From JAGLTN01 sp023135255 (GTDB taxonomy: Bacteria > Planctomycetota > Phycisphaerae > Sedimentisphaerales > Anaerobacaceae), in contig DAOWCP010000013.1 of NCBI GenBank assembly GCA_030639495.1, positions 1 to 33,432 of the forward strand: a stretch of 33,432 bases of DNA, written 5' to 3'. A model generated the notes under the pieces. The model saw only the letters and a list, made by a program, of their open reading frames with translations, was not told the origin of the DNA and made no database searches. Positions 24,366 through 31,789 of the stretch are shown piece by piece (the stretch's first letter is position 1; every line of letters starts with the position of its first letter). Made by a program: the position numbers and the translations under genes.

Positions 24366-24394
24366 ATATCGACTACCATCAATCAAAAACTTTA
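24366..24394 (-). promoter_or_regulatory. Sigma-28-like promoter words upstream of the FlgM-like gene
   Basis: On the minus strand TAAAGTTT (24394-24387) is followed after 13 bp by GTCGATAT (24373-24366). The first matches the flagellar -35 word exactly and the second matches GCCGATAA at six of eight positions. The spacer is two bases longer than the enteric 11, so this is suggestive only. It would give a leader of about 120 nt. Confidence 0.25.
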
Positions 24395-24602
24395 AAAAAC
24401 TTCATATATTCTGAAAATATATATTAGTGGTAATTTGCTTAAAAACACAGGTTATCACCCCTGAAAAGCTCAATTTCTACATTCCCATTTTAACATGAAG
24501 GTCTGTTTTGTCAATCAGATTGAAAGAATAGGCAATACACAACATATAGTGACTGTGAAGATGATTTTTATGCACAAGCTGGCGAAAATAGTTAAAAAAT
24601 GT

Positions 24603-24627
24603 AATAATCAACTTGAGGCTGATTATT
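24603..24627. terminator. AT-rich hairpin past the T2SS operon, possible terminator
   Basis: AATAATCA and TGATTATT form a perfect 8-bp stem around a 9-base loop. On the minus strand it is followed by ACATTTTTT, 50 bp after the gspM stop, the right place to end the T2SS transcript. The stem has only one G-C pair, so it is a weak candidate. Confidence 0.35.
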
Positions 24628-24676
24628 TTTTAGAAAAAATCTTATCTGGACATGGAATTCTTCTCAATAATAAGAA

Positions 24677-25177
24677 TTAGAAGTAATATTTGAAATTCAG
24701 GTCAATATCCCACAAATCAGGAGAAGCCTTCTTTTTTGTGAGTGTTATTTTAGCACATTGTAACTCAGGCCAGCGAAACTGTATCTTAGACAGGAAATTA
24801 GCAAACCTGATCAAATCGACTTCTTTGATATTAAGTTTAGCTTCCTGGGTTTTTTGATCTCGTGAGGTCATCATTTTGCTTGAACTCAATTTATAATTAC
24901 CCGAAGATATTCCACTTTCGGTGGCAACTTTTTCAATAGCAACTGCGTAATCAAACTGATTTGAGCCATTATTTTGACCGGCAAACTCTATCCTTTCCGG
25001 ATCGAGCTTCAATATCTTCTGCATAACCTGGGTAGCTTCGTTATACTTTTTCAATTCTTTAGTCAAACTCTTCTTCGCACCGGGCAGTGAAATCATACTA
25101 ACCGTTAAAGGCCAAAGCATTAAGACTACCGGCACTAATATGTAATAAAAAAGCGGGTTTTTATAAATATCTTTCAT
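24677..25177 (-). CDS. gspM: T2SS protein M-like (GspM/PilO-like) inner-membrane protein
   Basis: The 166-aa product has a short cytoplasmic N-terminus, one membrane helix (about 11-30, YYILVPVVLMLWPLTVSMIS), a helical stretch (KKSLTKELKKYNEATQVMQKIL) and a C-terminal ferredoxin-like domain (KLNIKEVDLIRFANFLSKIQ, then DIDLNFKYYF). That is the shape of GspM/PilO. In the T2SS it pairs with GspL to anchor the ATPase. Sequence similarity in this family is low, so the identity rests on topology and on its place, ten bp after gspL at the end of the E-to-M series. Confidence 0.7.
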   Translation of the reverse strand: MKDIYKNPLFYYILVPVVLMLWPLTVSMISLPGAKKSLTKELKKYNEATQVMQKILKLDPERIEFAGQNNGSNQFDYAVAIEKVATESGISSGNYKLSSSKMMTSRDQKTQEAKLNIKEVDLIRFANFLSKIQFRWPELQCAKITLTKKKASPDLWDIDLNFKYYF

Positions 25178-25187
25178 AAAACGTTCC

Positions 25188-26642
25188 TTATTTTATAGGA
25201 GCTACTGTTAAACGGAAATTATCTCTTCCACCTTTAGCATCAAGCTTCTGTTGTAATATTTCCATTTTAGATTCTTTGATTATCTGGAAAAGTTGAAGCG
25301 TATTTTTTCTGTTCGAGGTACTGCCGTCAAAAGAAATGCTCTTGGCATGAATCGAAACCTTATTTATCTGCAAATCTATTGCTGAGGCCTTCGAATTAAA
25401 AGCCTGGAAAAGAAGAGTGAGCTTCGTAGCAATAGATGCCTGCCCTGTCAGACTAAGTAGGCCGCTCTTTTCAGCTTCAATGCGCGATAGTTCGATTTTA
25501 AGTTTTCTGACAGGATCAACCCTGGATGACATTTTCCTGCCTTGCATTACACTTGAATATTCTGTTGAAAGCCTTTTTTTCAAATCTTTTCTATAGCCAT
25601 TTTCTTTAATCAGGTTCCACTGAAAATATATCCCCAGCAAAATTATAACACTAACAGCAATTACGCTAATCATCTTTATCGTTTTTTCAAGTTTGAGTTT
25701 TTTACCCAGGTAAGGCATAAAATCTTTCCTGAAATCCACGCTTTCGATCTTTTCACAATTTATCATTGCCGCACCATAAGCGATTGCAAAATCTGCAACA
25801 TTGGCGAAATCATCAAAAGCGGTTGTATCTGCGCCAACACAACCCGTAAAATCTATCGGCCCTGCTTCGATCATCATTTTTTCACTTATCGAATTGATAT
25901 CCAGACTATCAGCAGCATCATAGAATCTTAAGCAATTTATCGGCTCATCACTTTGAACAAGTGCCATTGTTAAGGGCAGTTCCCTTAAAATAAGTGCGGT
26001 TCGATCCTGACCTGGATTAATCAGAAAAGTTCTGATATGAGGCTTAGATGTTGGCTGAGGATAGAGGATTAGATAAGCACTCCTGCCTGAAAGTATCGCA
26101 AAGAAAGGCCTCATCTGATCAGAATAGGATAAATTATTTTCGATAAAACCTGTAAGGCAATTAACGTCAGGCTCAATTGTCACTGGGTCTATATTATAAC
26201 TTTGCAAAGCATATATGATTTCAGACAACACCTTGCGCTGGGCTGTATATACCGTCAAATCTGAACCATTACTGTCTGCCGAGTTGACCTTAAATGATAT
26301 CGCCACATCAGAGACATCTGTTGCAAGTGCTTCTTCAGTGTCGAACCGTATAGTAGATGCTATCTGTTTACTGTCTTTGAATTCACTATGGATGTCATGC
26401 TGCATAAACATTGAGCAGTCCAGAGCCACAGAAACCTCTGAAAAGCTTAACTCTTTTTCAGAACATCTCTGGGTGATCAACTTCGCAAGTCTCTGCTCAT
26501 TCGAAAGCTCATTTTCTTCGTCAGGAGCAACTACCACTGTGAAGCAGTCAAGAACATTTCTGTCTTTGCCTTCTGCTTTGAGACAAACTACCGTCGCCGC
26601 ATTTTTGCTCCAATATATTCCCAGATAGTTTTGGCTTTCCAC
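25188..26642 (-). CDS. gspL: T2SS protein L-like (GspL; PilM/PilN-like fusion)
   Basis: The 484-aa product has an actin-like cytoplasmic domain resembling PilM/GspL (YLGIYWSKNAATVVCL at 6-21, VSVALDCSMFM, IASTIRFDTEEAL, FAIAYGAAM near 285-293). One membrane helix (about 323-341) and a periplasmic PilN-like domain follow (coil region 345-410, then a ferredoxin-like C-terminus). GspL links the GspE ATPase to the pseudopilus platform. Compared with enterobacterial GspL (about 400 aa) it is longer and reads like a PilM-PilN fusion. It sits 19 bp after gspK and 10 bp before gspM. Confidence 0.78.
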   Translation of the reverse strand: MESQNYLGIYWSKNAATVVCLKAEGKDRNVLDCFTVVVAPDEENELSNEQRLAKLITQRCSEKELSFSEVSVALDCSMFMQHDIHSEFKDSKQIASTIRFDTEEALATDVSDVAISFKVNSADSNGSDLTVYTAQRKVLSEIIYALQSYNIDPVTIEPDVNCLTGFIENNLSYSDQMRPFFAILSGRSAYLILYPQPTSKPHIRTFLINPGQDRTALILRELPLTMALVQSDEPINCLRFYDAADSLDINSISEKMMIEAGPIDFTGCVGADTTAFDDFANVADFAIAYGAAMINCEKIESVDFRKDFMPYLGKKLKLEKTIKMISVIAVSVIILLGIYFQWNLIKENGYRKDLKKRLSTEYSSVMQGRKMSSRVDPVRKLKIELSRIEAEKSGLLSLTGQASIATKLTLLFQAFNSKASAIDLQINKVSIHAKSISFDGSTSNRKNTLQLFQIIKESKMEILQQKLDAKGGRDNFRLTVAPIK

Positions 26643-26661
26643 TTAACAGACTCCTAAAAAA

Positions 26662-28080
26662 TTACCAACCACTGATTGCCGCAATTACTTCAAAACGTCT
26701 ACGCCTACCCGTTCTCTTTACCGCTACTACAGATGTCACTTTTGCGACACCACTGACTGCTGTTATTCTTACCGTAAAAAAATCACTCTCTGTTGTAATA
26801 AATTCTTCACATTTTGCAATTGAATTAGAATATTCAAAGAGAGCTTTTTTCAGCCCATCAATATCCACAAAAGGCTTTTCACATCTTGCAACTATTATTT
26901 CATCAGCAATTTCAACCGAATCTCCACCAAAAACAAATGCAGCTTCAAGAACGTGTCTTGGCGCAGTATTGATATTGACTTTACCGGCAGGCCAAAGAGA
27001 AGTATATTTAAGAGCGGACTCATGCCTGTCATCACTAATCTGTGTAGCTCTGCTGAGAATAGATACATCAATAAGCGGACTATTGAACAGCCTTGCAAAA
27101 TCCGTTATATGAGTACTAATAGGTATTTCTTTTTTCCTGGGTGCTTTTGTTTTTTTTGCATTTCTTCTTGTAATACGCCTTTTTCTGGTTTTTTTCGAAG
27201 CCGCCTTAGTTTCTTTAGTATCGTTTGGATCTTTCGGTTTGCTTGCTTCTTTTGTCGATTTAAATTCGACCTGAAATTCCTTAATTTCACGAATCTCATC
27301 AAGCCCCAAAAGCAGCTGCTCTATTTCAAAGCTATTAACATCCATCCATTCGCAAAAACCTTCAAAACCGGCAATCGCCTCATTTCTGATATCATCATCT
27401 TCAATCAAAGCCCAACCGATAGGATATTTAGAATTCTCATCAATGATTTCAATCGTAACTTTAGCTGTTCCTATTTCAATCTCTACCGGCTTTGTCGCAT
27501 AGGGCCACTCTGGGCCGTAAGGCCCTCTTATTGTGATTTCATTAGGCTCATTTGAGTCAAAGCCTCCACCAAACAAATCACCAAAATCATTACCATCACC
27601 AAACTGATTCTGGTAATTGGGATCATTCATATCATTACCATCGCCAAACCCCGGCATAGACATCATACTATTCAAATCTAAAGGCTTACTCTCATAATCA
27701 TTATTGTCATAGACATCATAATCATTGCTGTTATTAACATCTGTATAATCCAAATCCATTTCCCAGATGTCTATAAGCTGCTGATATTCTTCATCTGTCA
27801 GCGAAAAAAGATCAGAAAAATCAGGCTCATTAGGGCGTGAAATGAGTTTGAATTTCAACCCGTTAAGAGCGGTATCAGCGTACTTAATTGCTGAATCACA
27901 TGCATAGCGAGCTGCCTGATAATCTACCATATACTGATCCCTGCTTCGCTGAGCGCGGACTTTAGTTGTAAGCGTATACGCCAAAGTCGCAAACACCACT
28001 AAAAGCACAAGCGTAAACAGCAGCACTATGCCCTTATGCTTTGCAGAGACGTAAACATTTTTTGATAGTTTATAATTCAT
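26662..28080 (-). CDS. gspK: T2SS minor pseudopilin GspK
   Basis: The 472-aa product has a prepilin leader ending in HKG (Gly17) and then IVLLFTLVLLVVFATLAYTL. There is no Glu at position +5, which is the normal hallmark of GspK, the tip pseudopilin. The helix-hairpin-helix part is visible at KVNINTAPRHVLEAAF (367-382) and in CEKPFVDIDGLKKALFEY. Two insertions are unusual: an Asp/Asn/Gly-rich stretch at about 112-182 (GFGDGNDMNDPNYQNQFGDG) and a very basic stretch at about 273-317 (KKTRKRRITRRNAKKTKAPR). These make it longer than the usual 320-340 aa. The gene is 7 bp downstream of gspJ. Confidence 0.88.
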   Translation of the reverse strand: MNYKLSKNVYVSAKHKGIVLLFTLVLLVVFATLAYTLTTKVRAQRSRDQYMVDYQAARYACDSAIKYADTALNGLKFKLISRPNEPDFSDLFSLTDEEYQQLIDIWEMDLDYTDVNNSNDYDVYDNNDYESKPLDLNSMMSMPGFGDGNDMNDPNYQNQFGDGNDFGDLFGGGFDSNEPNEITIRGPYGPEWPYATKPVEIEIGTAKVTIEIIDENSKYPIGWALIEDDDIRNEAIAGFEGFCEWMDVNSFEIEQLLLGLDEIREIKEFQVEFKSTKEASKPKDPNDTKETKAASKKTRKRRITRRNAKKTKAPRKKEIPISTHITDFARLFNSPLIDVSILSRATQISDDRHESALKYTSLWPAGKVNINTAPRHVLEAAFVFGGDSVEIADEIIVARCEKPFVDIDGLKKALFEYSNSIAKCEEFITTESDFFTVRITAVSGVAKVTSVVAVKRTGRRRRFEVIAAISGW

Positions 28081-28087
28081 CCGTTAC

Positions 28088-28891
28088 CTATTTTGGTAGC
28101 TCCACGTCGTTAGCATCAGTCAGGTCAATATCATTAACATCTTCAACATCATTAACATCTTCGACATCATTACTATCATCTTCTTTTTCTACAACTATAT
28201 CTTTCATATAGAAAGGTATCTTCCTCGTTCTGTTTACTGCAATAACACGGGTGACCATATCTTCCTCGTAAACATCCCACAGGCCCGAAACAGTTTTGAA
28301 AGGCTCAGCAAACGAAATAGTTACAGCAACCCCCTTAGGTAATTTTTTTGTACTTTTCCACTCATCAATAAATGTTTCACCTTCAACAGCCTGCATACTA
28401 AAATAAGTCACACCTTCGCAGAAAGGTATAAACATCTCTCTTTCATATCTTTCTTTCTGGCCATGCAAAAGACGGTCTTCTGAAACTATACCGCTATGAC
28501 TTCGATACAACACCAGCCCATTAGCATCGCTGTCATAATCAAAACCCGCACGCCAGATTATCTTTTCAAAATCATCCTCCTGGTTTTCACGATTATAAAA
28601 TGACTTTCTTATTACAAGCTGAGCAACCTGAAAACCCTCATTGGTTTTATTTTCAAAAGTAAGCTTCACCCTCTCATCAGCAACCGTGAGCCTGTCTATG
28701 TCTTCTGCTATCCTCTGCAAAACTTCCAAAGCCACACTGGTTCTGTCCAGATTATTGATTATAGAATCAGATGCTTTGCTAAGACGAGTATAAATAGTCA
28801 AAACCGATACCATCACCATCGAACCTATGGTAAGTGCTGCTACTATCTCTGCCAGCGAAAAAGCTTTTCGGTTTTTGTAATTAATACGCAT
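28088..28891 (-). CDS. gspJ: T2SS minor pseudopilin GspJ-like
   Basis: From the ATG at 28891 the 267-aa product begins MRINYKNRKA then FSLAEIVAALTIGSMVMVSVLTIY, a class III prepilin leader and hydrophobic helix with Glu at +5. The residue before the cleavage point is Ala, not the usual Gly. The globular part fits GspJ (position, size, LEVLQRIAEDIDRL heptads). The C-terminus ends in an acidic repeat, NDVEDV-NDVEDV-NDIDLTDAND, from an 18-bp tandem repeat at about 28124-28165. I rejected an upstream start at 29023, which overlaps gspI by 128 bp and lacks a leader. It starts 4 bp after gspI ends. Confidence 0.8.
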   Translation of the reverse strand: MRINYKNRKAFSLAEIVAALTIGSMVMVSVLTIYTRLSKASDSIINNLDRTSVALEVLQRIAEDIDRLTVADERVKLTFENKTNEGFQVAQLVIRKSFYNRENQEDDFEKIIWRAGFDYDSDANGLVLYRSHSGIVSEDRLLHGQKERYEREMFIPFCEGVTYFSMQAVEGETFIDEWKSTKKLPKGVAVTISFAEPFKTVSGLWDVYEEDMVTRVIAVNRTRKIPFYMKDIVVEKEDDSNDVEDVNDVEDVNDIDLTDANDVELPK

Positions 28892-28895
28892 AATA

Positions 28896-29483
28896 TTATT
28901 CAAAATTAATATAAGGCCACATTTCAGGCGGAAACCAATCCCTGTATTCTTCGGGAACTGTAGGAGGCTCAGGAGGCTCAGGAGGTCCCGGTGGATTCGG
29001 CCCATCCGGCCCAATAGTGCCATCTATGCCTTCCTGTTCTTGAAGTATTTTGCGATTCTTTTGAATTTTGAGCACATCCCTTTTAGAAAGCATCGTTAAC
29101 CAGGCTGTAAACTCTACCGTTTGAGCCTCATCTTTTGAATCATAATATTGTGAACTGCATATCGCTTTGAGCCATTTATCACTGCTGCCTTGGGGCATAA
29201 ACATCTCTATTGTTGTTTGCCATTCGATTGCCGGATAACGTTCACTTACACCAAACTCAGACTTCTCAGCAACTGTTTTTTCAGTCAGTAAGATTTCCAT
29301 ATTCTCACGTACGATCTCAAAGGCATTTCTTCGCAGCTTCATATCAGCAGTGCTGTTCATACACTGGTCAACAATAACAAGCACGCTGGATGTTATTACA
29401 GCAAGCACCCCTAAAGCAGCCACTGCTTCGATCAGACTAAACCCTTTTCTGAAAATTAAATTATTATTAAAATGGAACTTCAT
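28896..29483 (-). CDS. gspI: T2SS minor pseudopilin GspI-like
   Basis: The 195-aa product begins MKFHFNNNLIFRKG and continues FSLIEAVAALGVLAVITSSVLVIV, a normal prepilin leader (Gly at -1, Glu at +5). The heptad-rich NAFEIVRENMEILL follows. The C-terminus is proline-rich (PDGPNPPGPPEPPEPPTVP), encoded by a short tandem repeat near 28962-28985, and ends WPYINFE. The ATG at 29483 overlaps gspH by 17 bp; a longer frame from 29513 would add ten residues with two cysteines before the leader. Its identity comes from the leader plus gene order between gspH and gspJ. Confidence 0.78.
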   Translation of the reverse strand: MKFHFNNNLIFRKGFSLIEAVAALGVLAVITSSVLVIVDQCMNSTADMKLRRNAFEIVRENMEILLTEKTVAEKSEFGVSERYPAIEWQTTIEMFMPQGSSDKWLKAICSSQYYDSKDEAQTVEFTAWLTMLSKRDVLKIQKNRKILQEQEGIDGTIGPDGPNPPGPPEPPEPPTVPEEYRDWFPPEMWPYINFE

Positions 29484-30048
29484 AATCAGCCTTAGGCAGC
29501 AAAAGTGCCACATCGCCCTCTTCTAATTTAACTTTCCTGCCGATTCTGTTAACAATTACAGAATACTCTTTGTTATTATCATCAATTAAAATTATCTTCG
29601 CCGCTGCCTGCCAACCAGACCTGCCAACCCTTAGGTGAACAATTCCGTCGCTGGTATCAACAGCGTCATCAAACACGACATAAATGACCATGCATTTTTC
29701 AGTAAATTCATTCGATACTATGATCTCATCTTCATACACTTCATCAAGATTATTGCCTGACATCTCTCTGAGCATATAAACCTGCTCATCCAAATTGATT
29801 ATAACATCATAGTGTTTGCCATTCTGGCTGGCAGAAGTTGCTGCCATCTGCATAGTAGTAACAAACTCATGCGCCTGAGTTTTAAAATCATTTCCACTGA
29901 TCAATCCGAAAAGATTTACCATAGCTAAAACCGCAAACAGCCCAACGATTAAAACGACTATCACTAATTCGGTCAGGGTAAAGCCTTTTCTATTGAAAGC
30001 TGTTTCAGGTTGGGCCTTTTTATGATCAAACCTGCTTTTAATTAGCAT
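29467..30048 (-). CDS. gspH: T2SS minor pseudopilin GspH-like
   Basis: The 193-aa product has a leader NRKG (Gly22) followed by FTLTELVIVVLIVGLFAVLA with Glu at +5, then the GspH-like globular domain (AHEFVTTMQMAATSASQNGK, then YDVIINLDEQVYML). I chose the ATG at 30048, which overlaps the gspG stop by 11 bp, over a start at 30105 that overlaps it by 68 bp and makes an overlong leader. Gene order places it directly after the major pseudopilin. The C-terminal VRVGRSG-like strands fit the FimT/GspH fold. Confidence 0.8.
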   Translation of the reverse strand: MLIKSRFDHKKAQPETAFNRKGFTLTELVIVVLIVGLFAVLAMVNLFGLISGNDFKTQAHEFVTTMQMAATSASQNGKHYDVIINLDEQVYMLREMSGNNLDEVYEDEIIVSNEFTEKCMVIYVVFDDAVDTSDGIVHLRVGRSGWQAAAKIILIDDNNKEYSVIVNRIGRKVKLEEGDVALLLPKADYEVPF

Positions 30049-30478
30049 CTGTACTATACAGGTCCTCGTCATTATCTTCACCGCCTTCTTCACCATCTGC
30101 GCCAAAGCTTATTATCACAAAAGCCTTGCCGCTCTCAGGAGAAAGCTCAAAATAAAATTCATGACCCCAACCATCAAGAGGTATCTCGGTAGTCTCAAGA
30201 TATCCGCCCTGCTGATATCCTGTTACATCCTGCGGCTCTTCTATGAGAACAAACAGCCCTTCATCTTCAGTTGGAAGAGTGCCTGTATCCATCCTGAAAG
30301 AATTAATCGCAGCACTAAGCATTTTCAGATTAGCTTTTGTAGTCGTAACACGAGCCTTGTCGATTTGGCTGGCTACTCTGGTAACTACTACCGTAGCAAG
30401 CAAACCAATGATGATCAGCATGGCCATAAGCTCGACCATCGTAAAACCTTTTTTCATTCTCTTGTTTCTATTTTCCAT
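30038..30478 (-). CDS. gspG: T2SS major pseudopilin GspG
   Basis: This is the main subunit of the secretion pseudopilus. The 146-aa product starts MENRNKRMKKG (Gly11 at -1) then FTMVELMAMLIIIGLLATVVVTRV, with Glu at +5. The globular domain has the GspG pattern: TGTLPTEDEGL, GGYLETTEIPLDGWGHEFYF, and the calcium-loop region FGADGEEGGEDNDEDLYS. The ATG at 30478 has GGAG seven nt upstream; a TTG four codons earlier (30490) is less likely. The PLDGWG stretch replaces the common P-x-DPWG. Start is 25 bp after gspF ends. Confidence 0.95.
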   Translation of the reverse strand: MENRNKRMKKGFTMVELMAMLIIIGLLATVVVTRVASQIDKARVTTTKANLKMLSAAINSFRMDTGTLPTEDEGLFVLIEEPQDVTGYQQGGYLETTEIPLDGWGHEFYFELSPESGKAFVIISFGADGEEGGEDNDEDLYSTDAN

Positions 30479-30503
30479 AATAGACTCCAAAAAAAACTGT
30501 CAT

Positions 30504-31718
30504 TTAAAAATTACCGGATGAAACTTCAAGTATAGGCAATAACGTAGCATAAGCAATAACACCTATAACAACGGCCATCACTACTATGATAACCGGCTCG
30601 ATGGCAGTACTCAACCTTTCAATTACAATATCTGTGCGCGATTCGAGATTTTCGCTTATACTTTTAAGCATTTTTTCGAGTTCGCCACTCTTTTCTCCTA
30701 CTGCAACCATATGTGCTATCGCCGGATCAATAACGCCGCTGTCACGAAGAGGCGTAGCGATATCAGCACCAGCAAGGATTCTCTCACGAGCCTGACCGAC
30801 AGCTTTGCTCATAATCGAATTTCCTGTAACCTCCGCAACAACCCGCAGCGATTCAGCCATCGCCAGACCTGACCCCAAAAGAGTCGAAAGCGTCGATGCA
30901 AAACGGGAAACAACCTGCTGTTTTACCAATGGGCCAAACAGAGGCAAAGACAGGATAAACTTATCTCTCATAAAAGCACCCCGCTGGGTTCTAAAGCACC
31001 TCTTCAGCCCCCAGATACCCCCTACAATTACACCAATAAGTATAAACACTTTCCAGCTTGTGAATATATCGCCAAAATTCAAAAACTGCTGAGTTATCCA
31101 TGGCAATTCCTGACCCGTACTGGCTATCTGTGTAGCAATTTTAGGAATAACCGTTGTGGTCAGAATAATAACCGCCAACAGACAGAAACTGATAAGAACC
31201 ATCGGGTATACCATAGATGTAATAATTTTTGATTCTACACGTTGCCTTTTTTCCATGAAGTTTGCGATAGTGGCAAAATTATCACCTAACTCGCCAGTCA
31301 CCTCACCAACACGAACCATGCTGACATATATAATATCGAAATAATCGCCATAGTCTTTGAGCGTGTCAGTAAATGATTCGCCAGTAATAACCCTGTCGCG
31401 AATATCGATAAGTGCGTTTTTAAATTTAGGATCTGAAACCTGAAGTATAAGAACAGAAAGAGATTCGGTCAATTTTATGCCGGAATTGAGCAATGTCGCC
31501 ATCTGCCTGGTAAAATCGACAAGCTGTTTTTTATTACCTCTTGAAAACGATGCTAAAAAACCCTTACCCTCACCTTTTACCTTTATTTCATCAACAGCTA
31601 TAGGATGTATTCCACGAACCCTCAGCTGCTTTCTTGCAGCGTAAGTGTTTTCCGCGGTAACAGAGCCTTTGGTTTTTTTACCTCCGGCAGCCATAGCTGT
31701 ATAACGATATCTTGGCAT
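30504..31718 (-). CDS. gspF: T2SS inner-membrane platform protein GspF
   Basis: The 404-aa protein opens MPRYRYTAMAAGGKKTKG and has two T2SSF domains: the first around LVDFTRQMATLLNSGIKLTE and the second around VVSRFASTLSTLLGSGLAMA. Three membrane helices are visible: near 168-192 (MVLISFCLLAVIILTTTVIP), near 222-240 (VFILIGVIVGGIWGL) and at the C-terminus (VIIVVMAVVIGVIAYATLLP). GspF anchors the GspE ATPase at the base of the pseudopilus. It is 71 bp downstream of gspE; this gap is the widest in the operon and contains a small hairpin. Family assignment is secure; PilC of type IV pili is the only close alternative and gene order excludes it. Confidence 0.95.
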   Translation of the reverse strand: MPRYRYTAMAAGGKKTKGSVTAENTYAARKQLRVRGIHPIAVDEIKVKGEGKGFLASFSRGNKKQLVDFTRQMATLLNSGIKLTESLSVLILQVSDPKFKNALIDIRDRVITGESFTDTLKDYGDYFDIIYVSMVRVGEVTGELGDNFATIANFMEKRQRVESKIITSMVYPMVLISFCLLAVIILTTTVIPKIATQIASTGQELPWITQQFLNFGDIFTSWKVFILIGVIVGGIWGLKRCFRTQRGAFMRDKFILSLPLFGPLVKQQVVSRFASTLSTLLGSGLAMAESLRVVAEVTGNSIMSKAVGQARERILAGADIATPLRDSGVIDPAIAHMVAVGEKSGELEKMLKSISENLESRTDIVIERLSTAIEPVIIVVMAVVIGVIAYATLLPILEVSSGNF

Positions 31719-31758
31719 TTATCTTTATCCATTGTTTTACTAAGGTTAATAATCCTCA

Positions 31759-31772
31759 CCGAGCAGTCTCGG
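31759..31772. other. Short hairpin in the gspE-gspF gap
   Basis: CCGAG and CTCGG form a perfect 5-bp stem with a 4-base loop, centred in the 71-bp spacer. It is not followed by a T run on the minus strand, so it is not a terminator. It could be an RNA-processing or stability element that sets different levels of gspE and gspF; this is inference. Confidence 0.35.
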
Positions 31773-31789
31773 CAACAATCTCTATAACA

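Larger units (their letters stand above)
24240..24676. other. 437-bp region without a supported gene
   Basis: The region lies between the start of the FlgM-like gene and the end of the T2SS operon. It contains the sigma-28-like words, an AT palindrome around 24403-24424 (ATATATTCTGAAAATATAT), and the hairpin at 24603-24627. An open frame of 61 codons on the plus strand (24495-24680) has no ribosome-binding site and overlaps gspM's end and that hairpin, so I do not call it a gene. No copy of the dispersed repeat is present. Confidence 0.5.

Noticed and set aside
24495..24680. 61-codon plus-strand frame before the T2SS operon end
   Set aside because: No ribosome-binding site, no recognisable family, overlaps gspM by four bases and contains a hairpin that better fits a terminator. 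A small real gene cannot be fully excluded.
26953..27555. 200-codon plus-strand frame opposite gspK
   Set aside because: Shadow frame, very Phe/Cys/Arg-rich, created by the low-complexity Lys/Asp codons of gspK on the other strand.
28892..29023. Longer start for gspJ
   Set aside because: It overlaps gspI's Pro-rich end and puts 44 residues before the prepilin leader; the ATG at 28891 gives a normal short leader.
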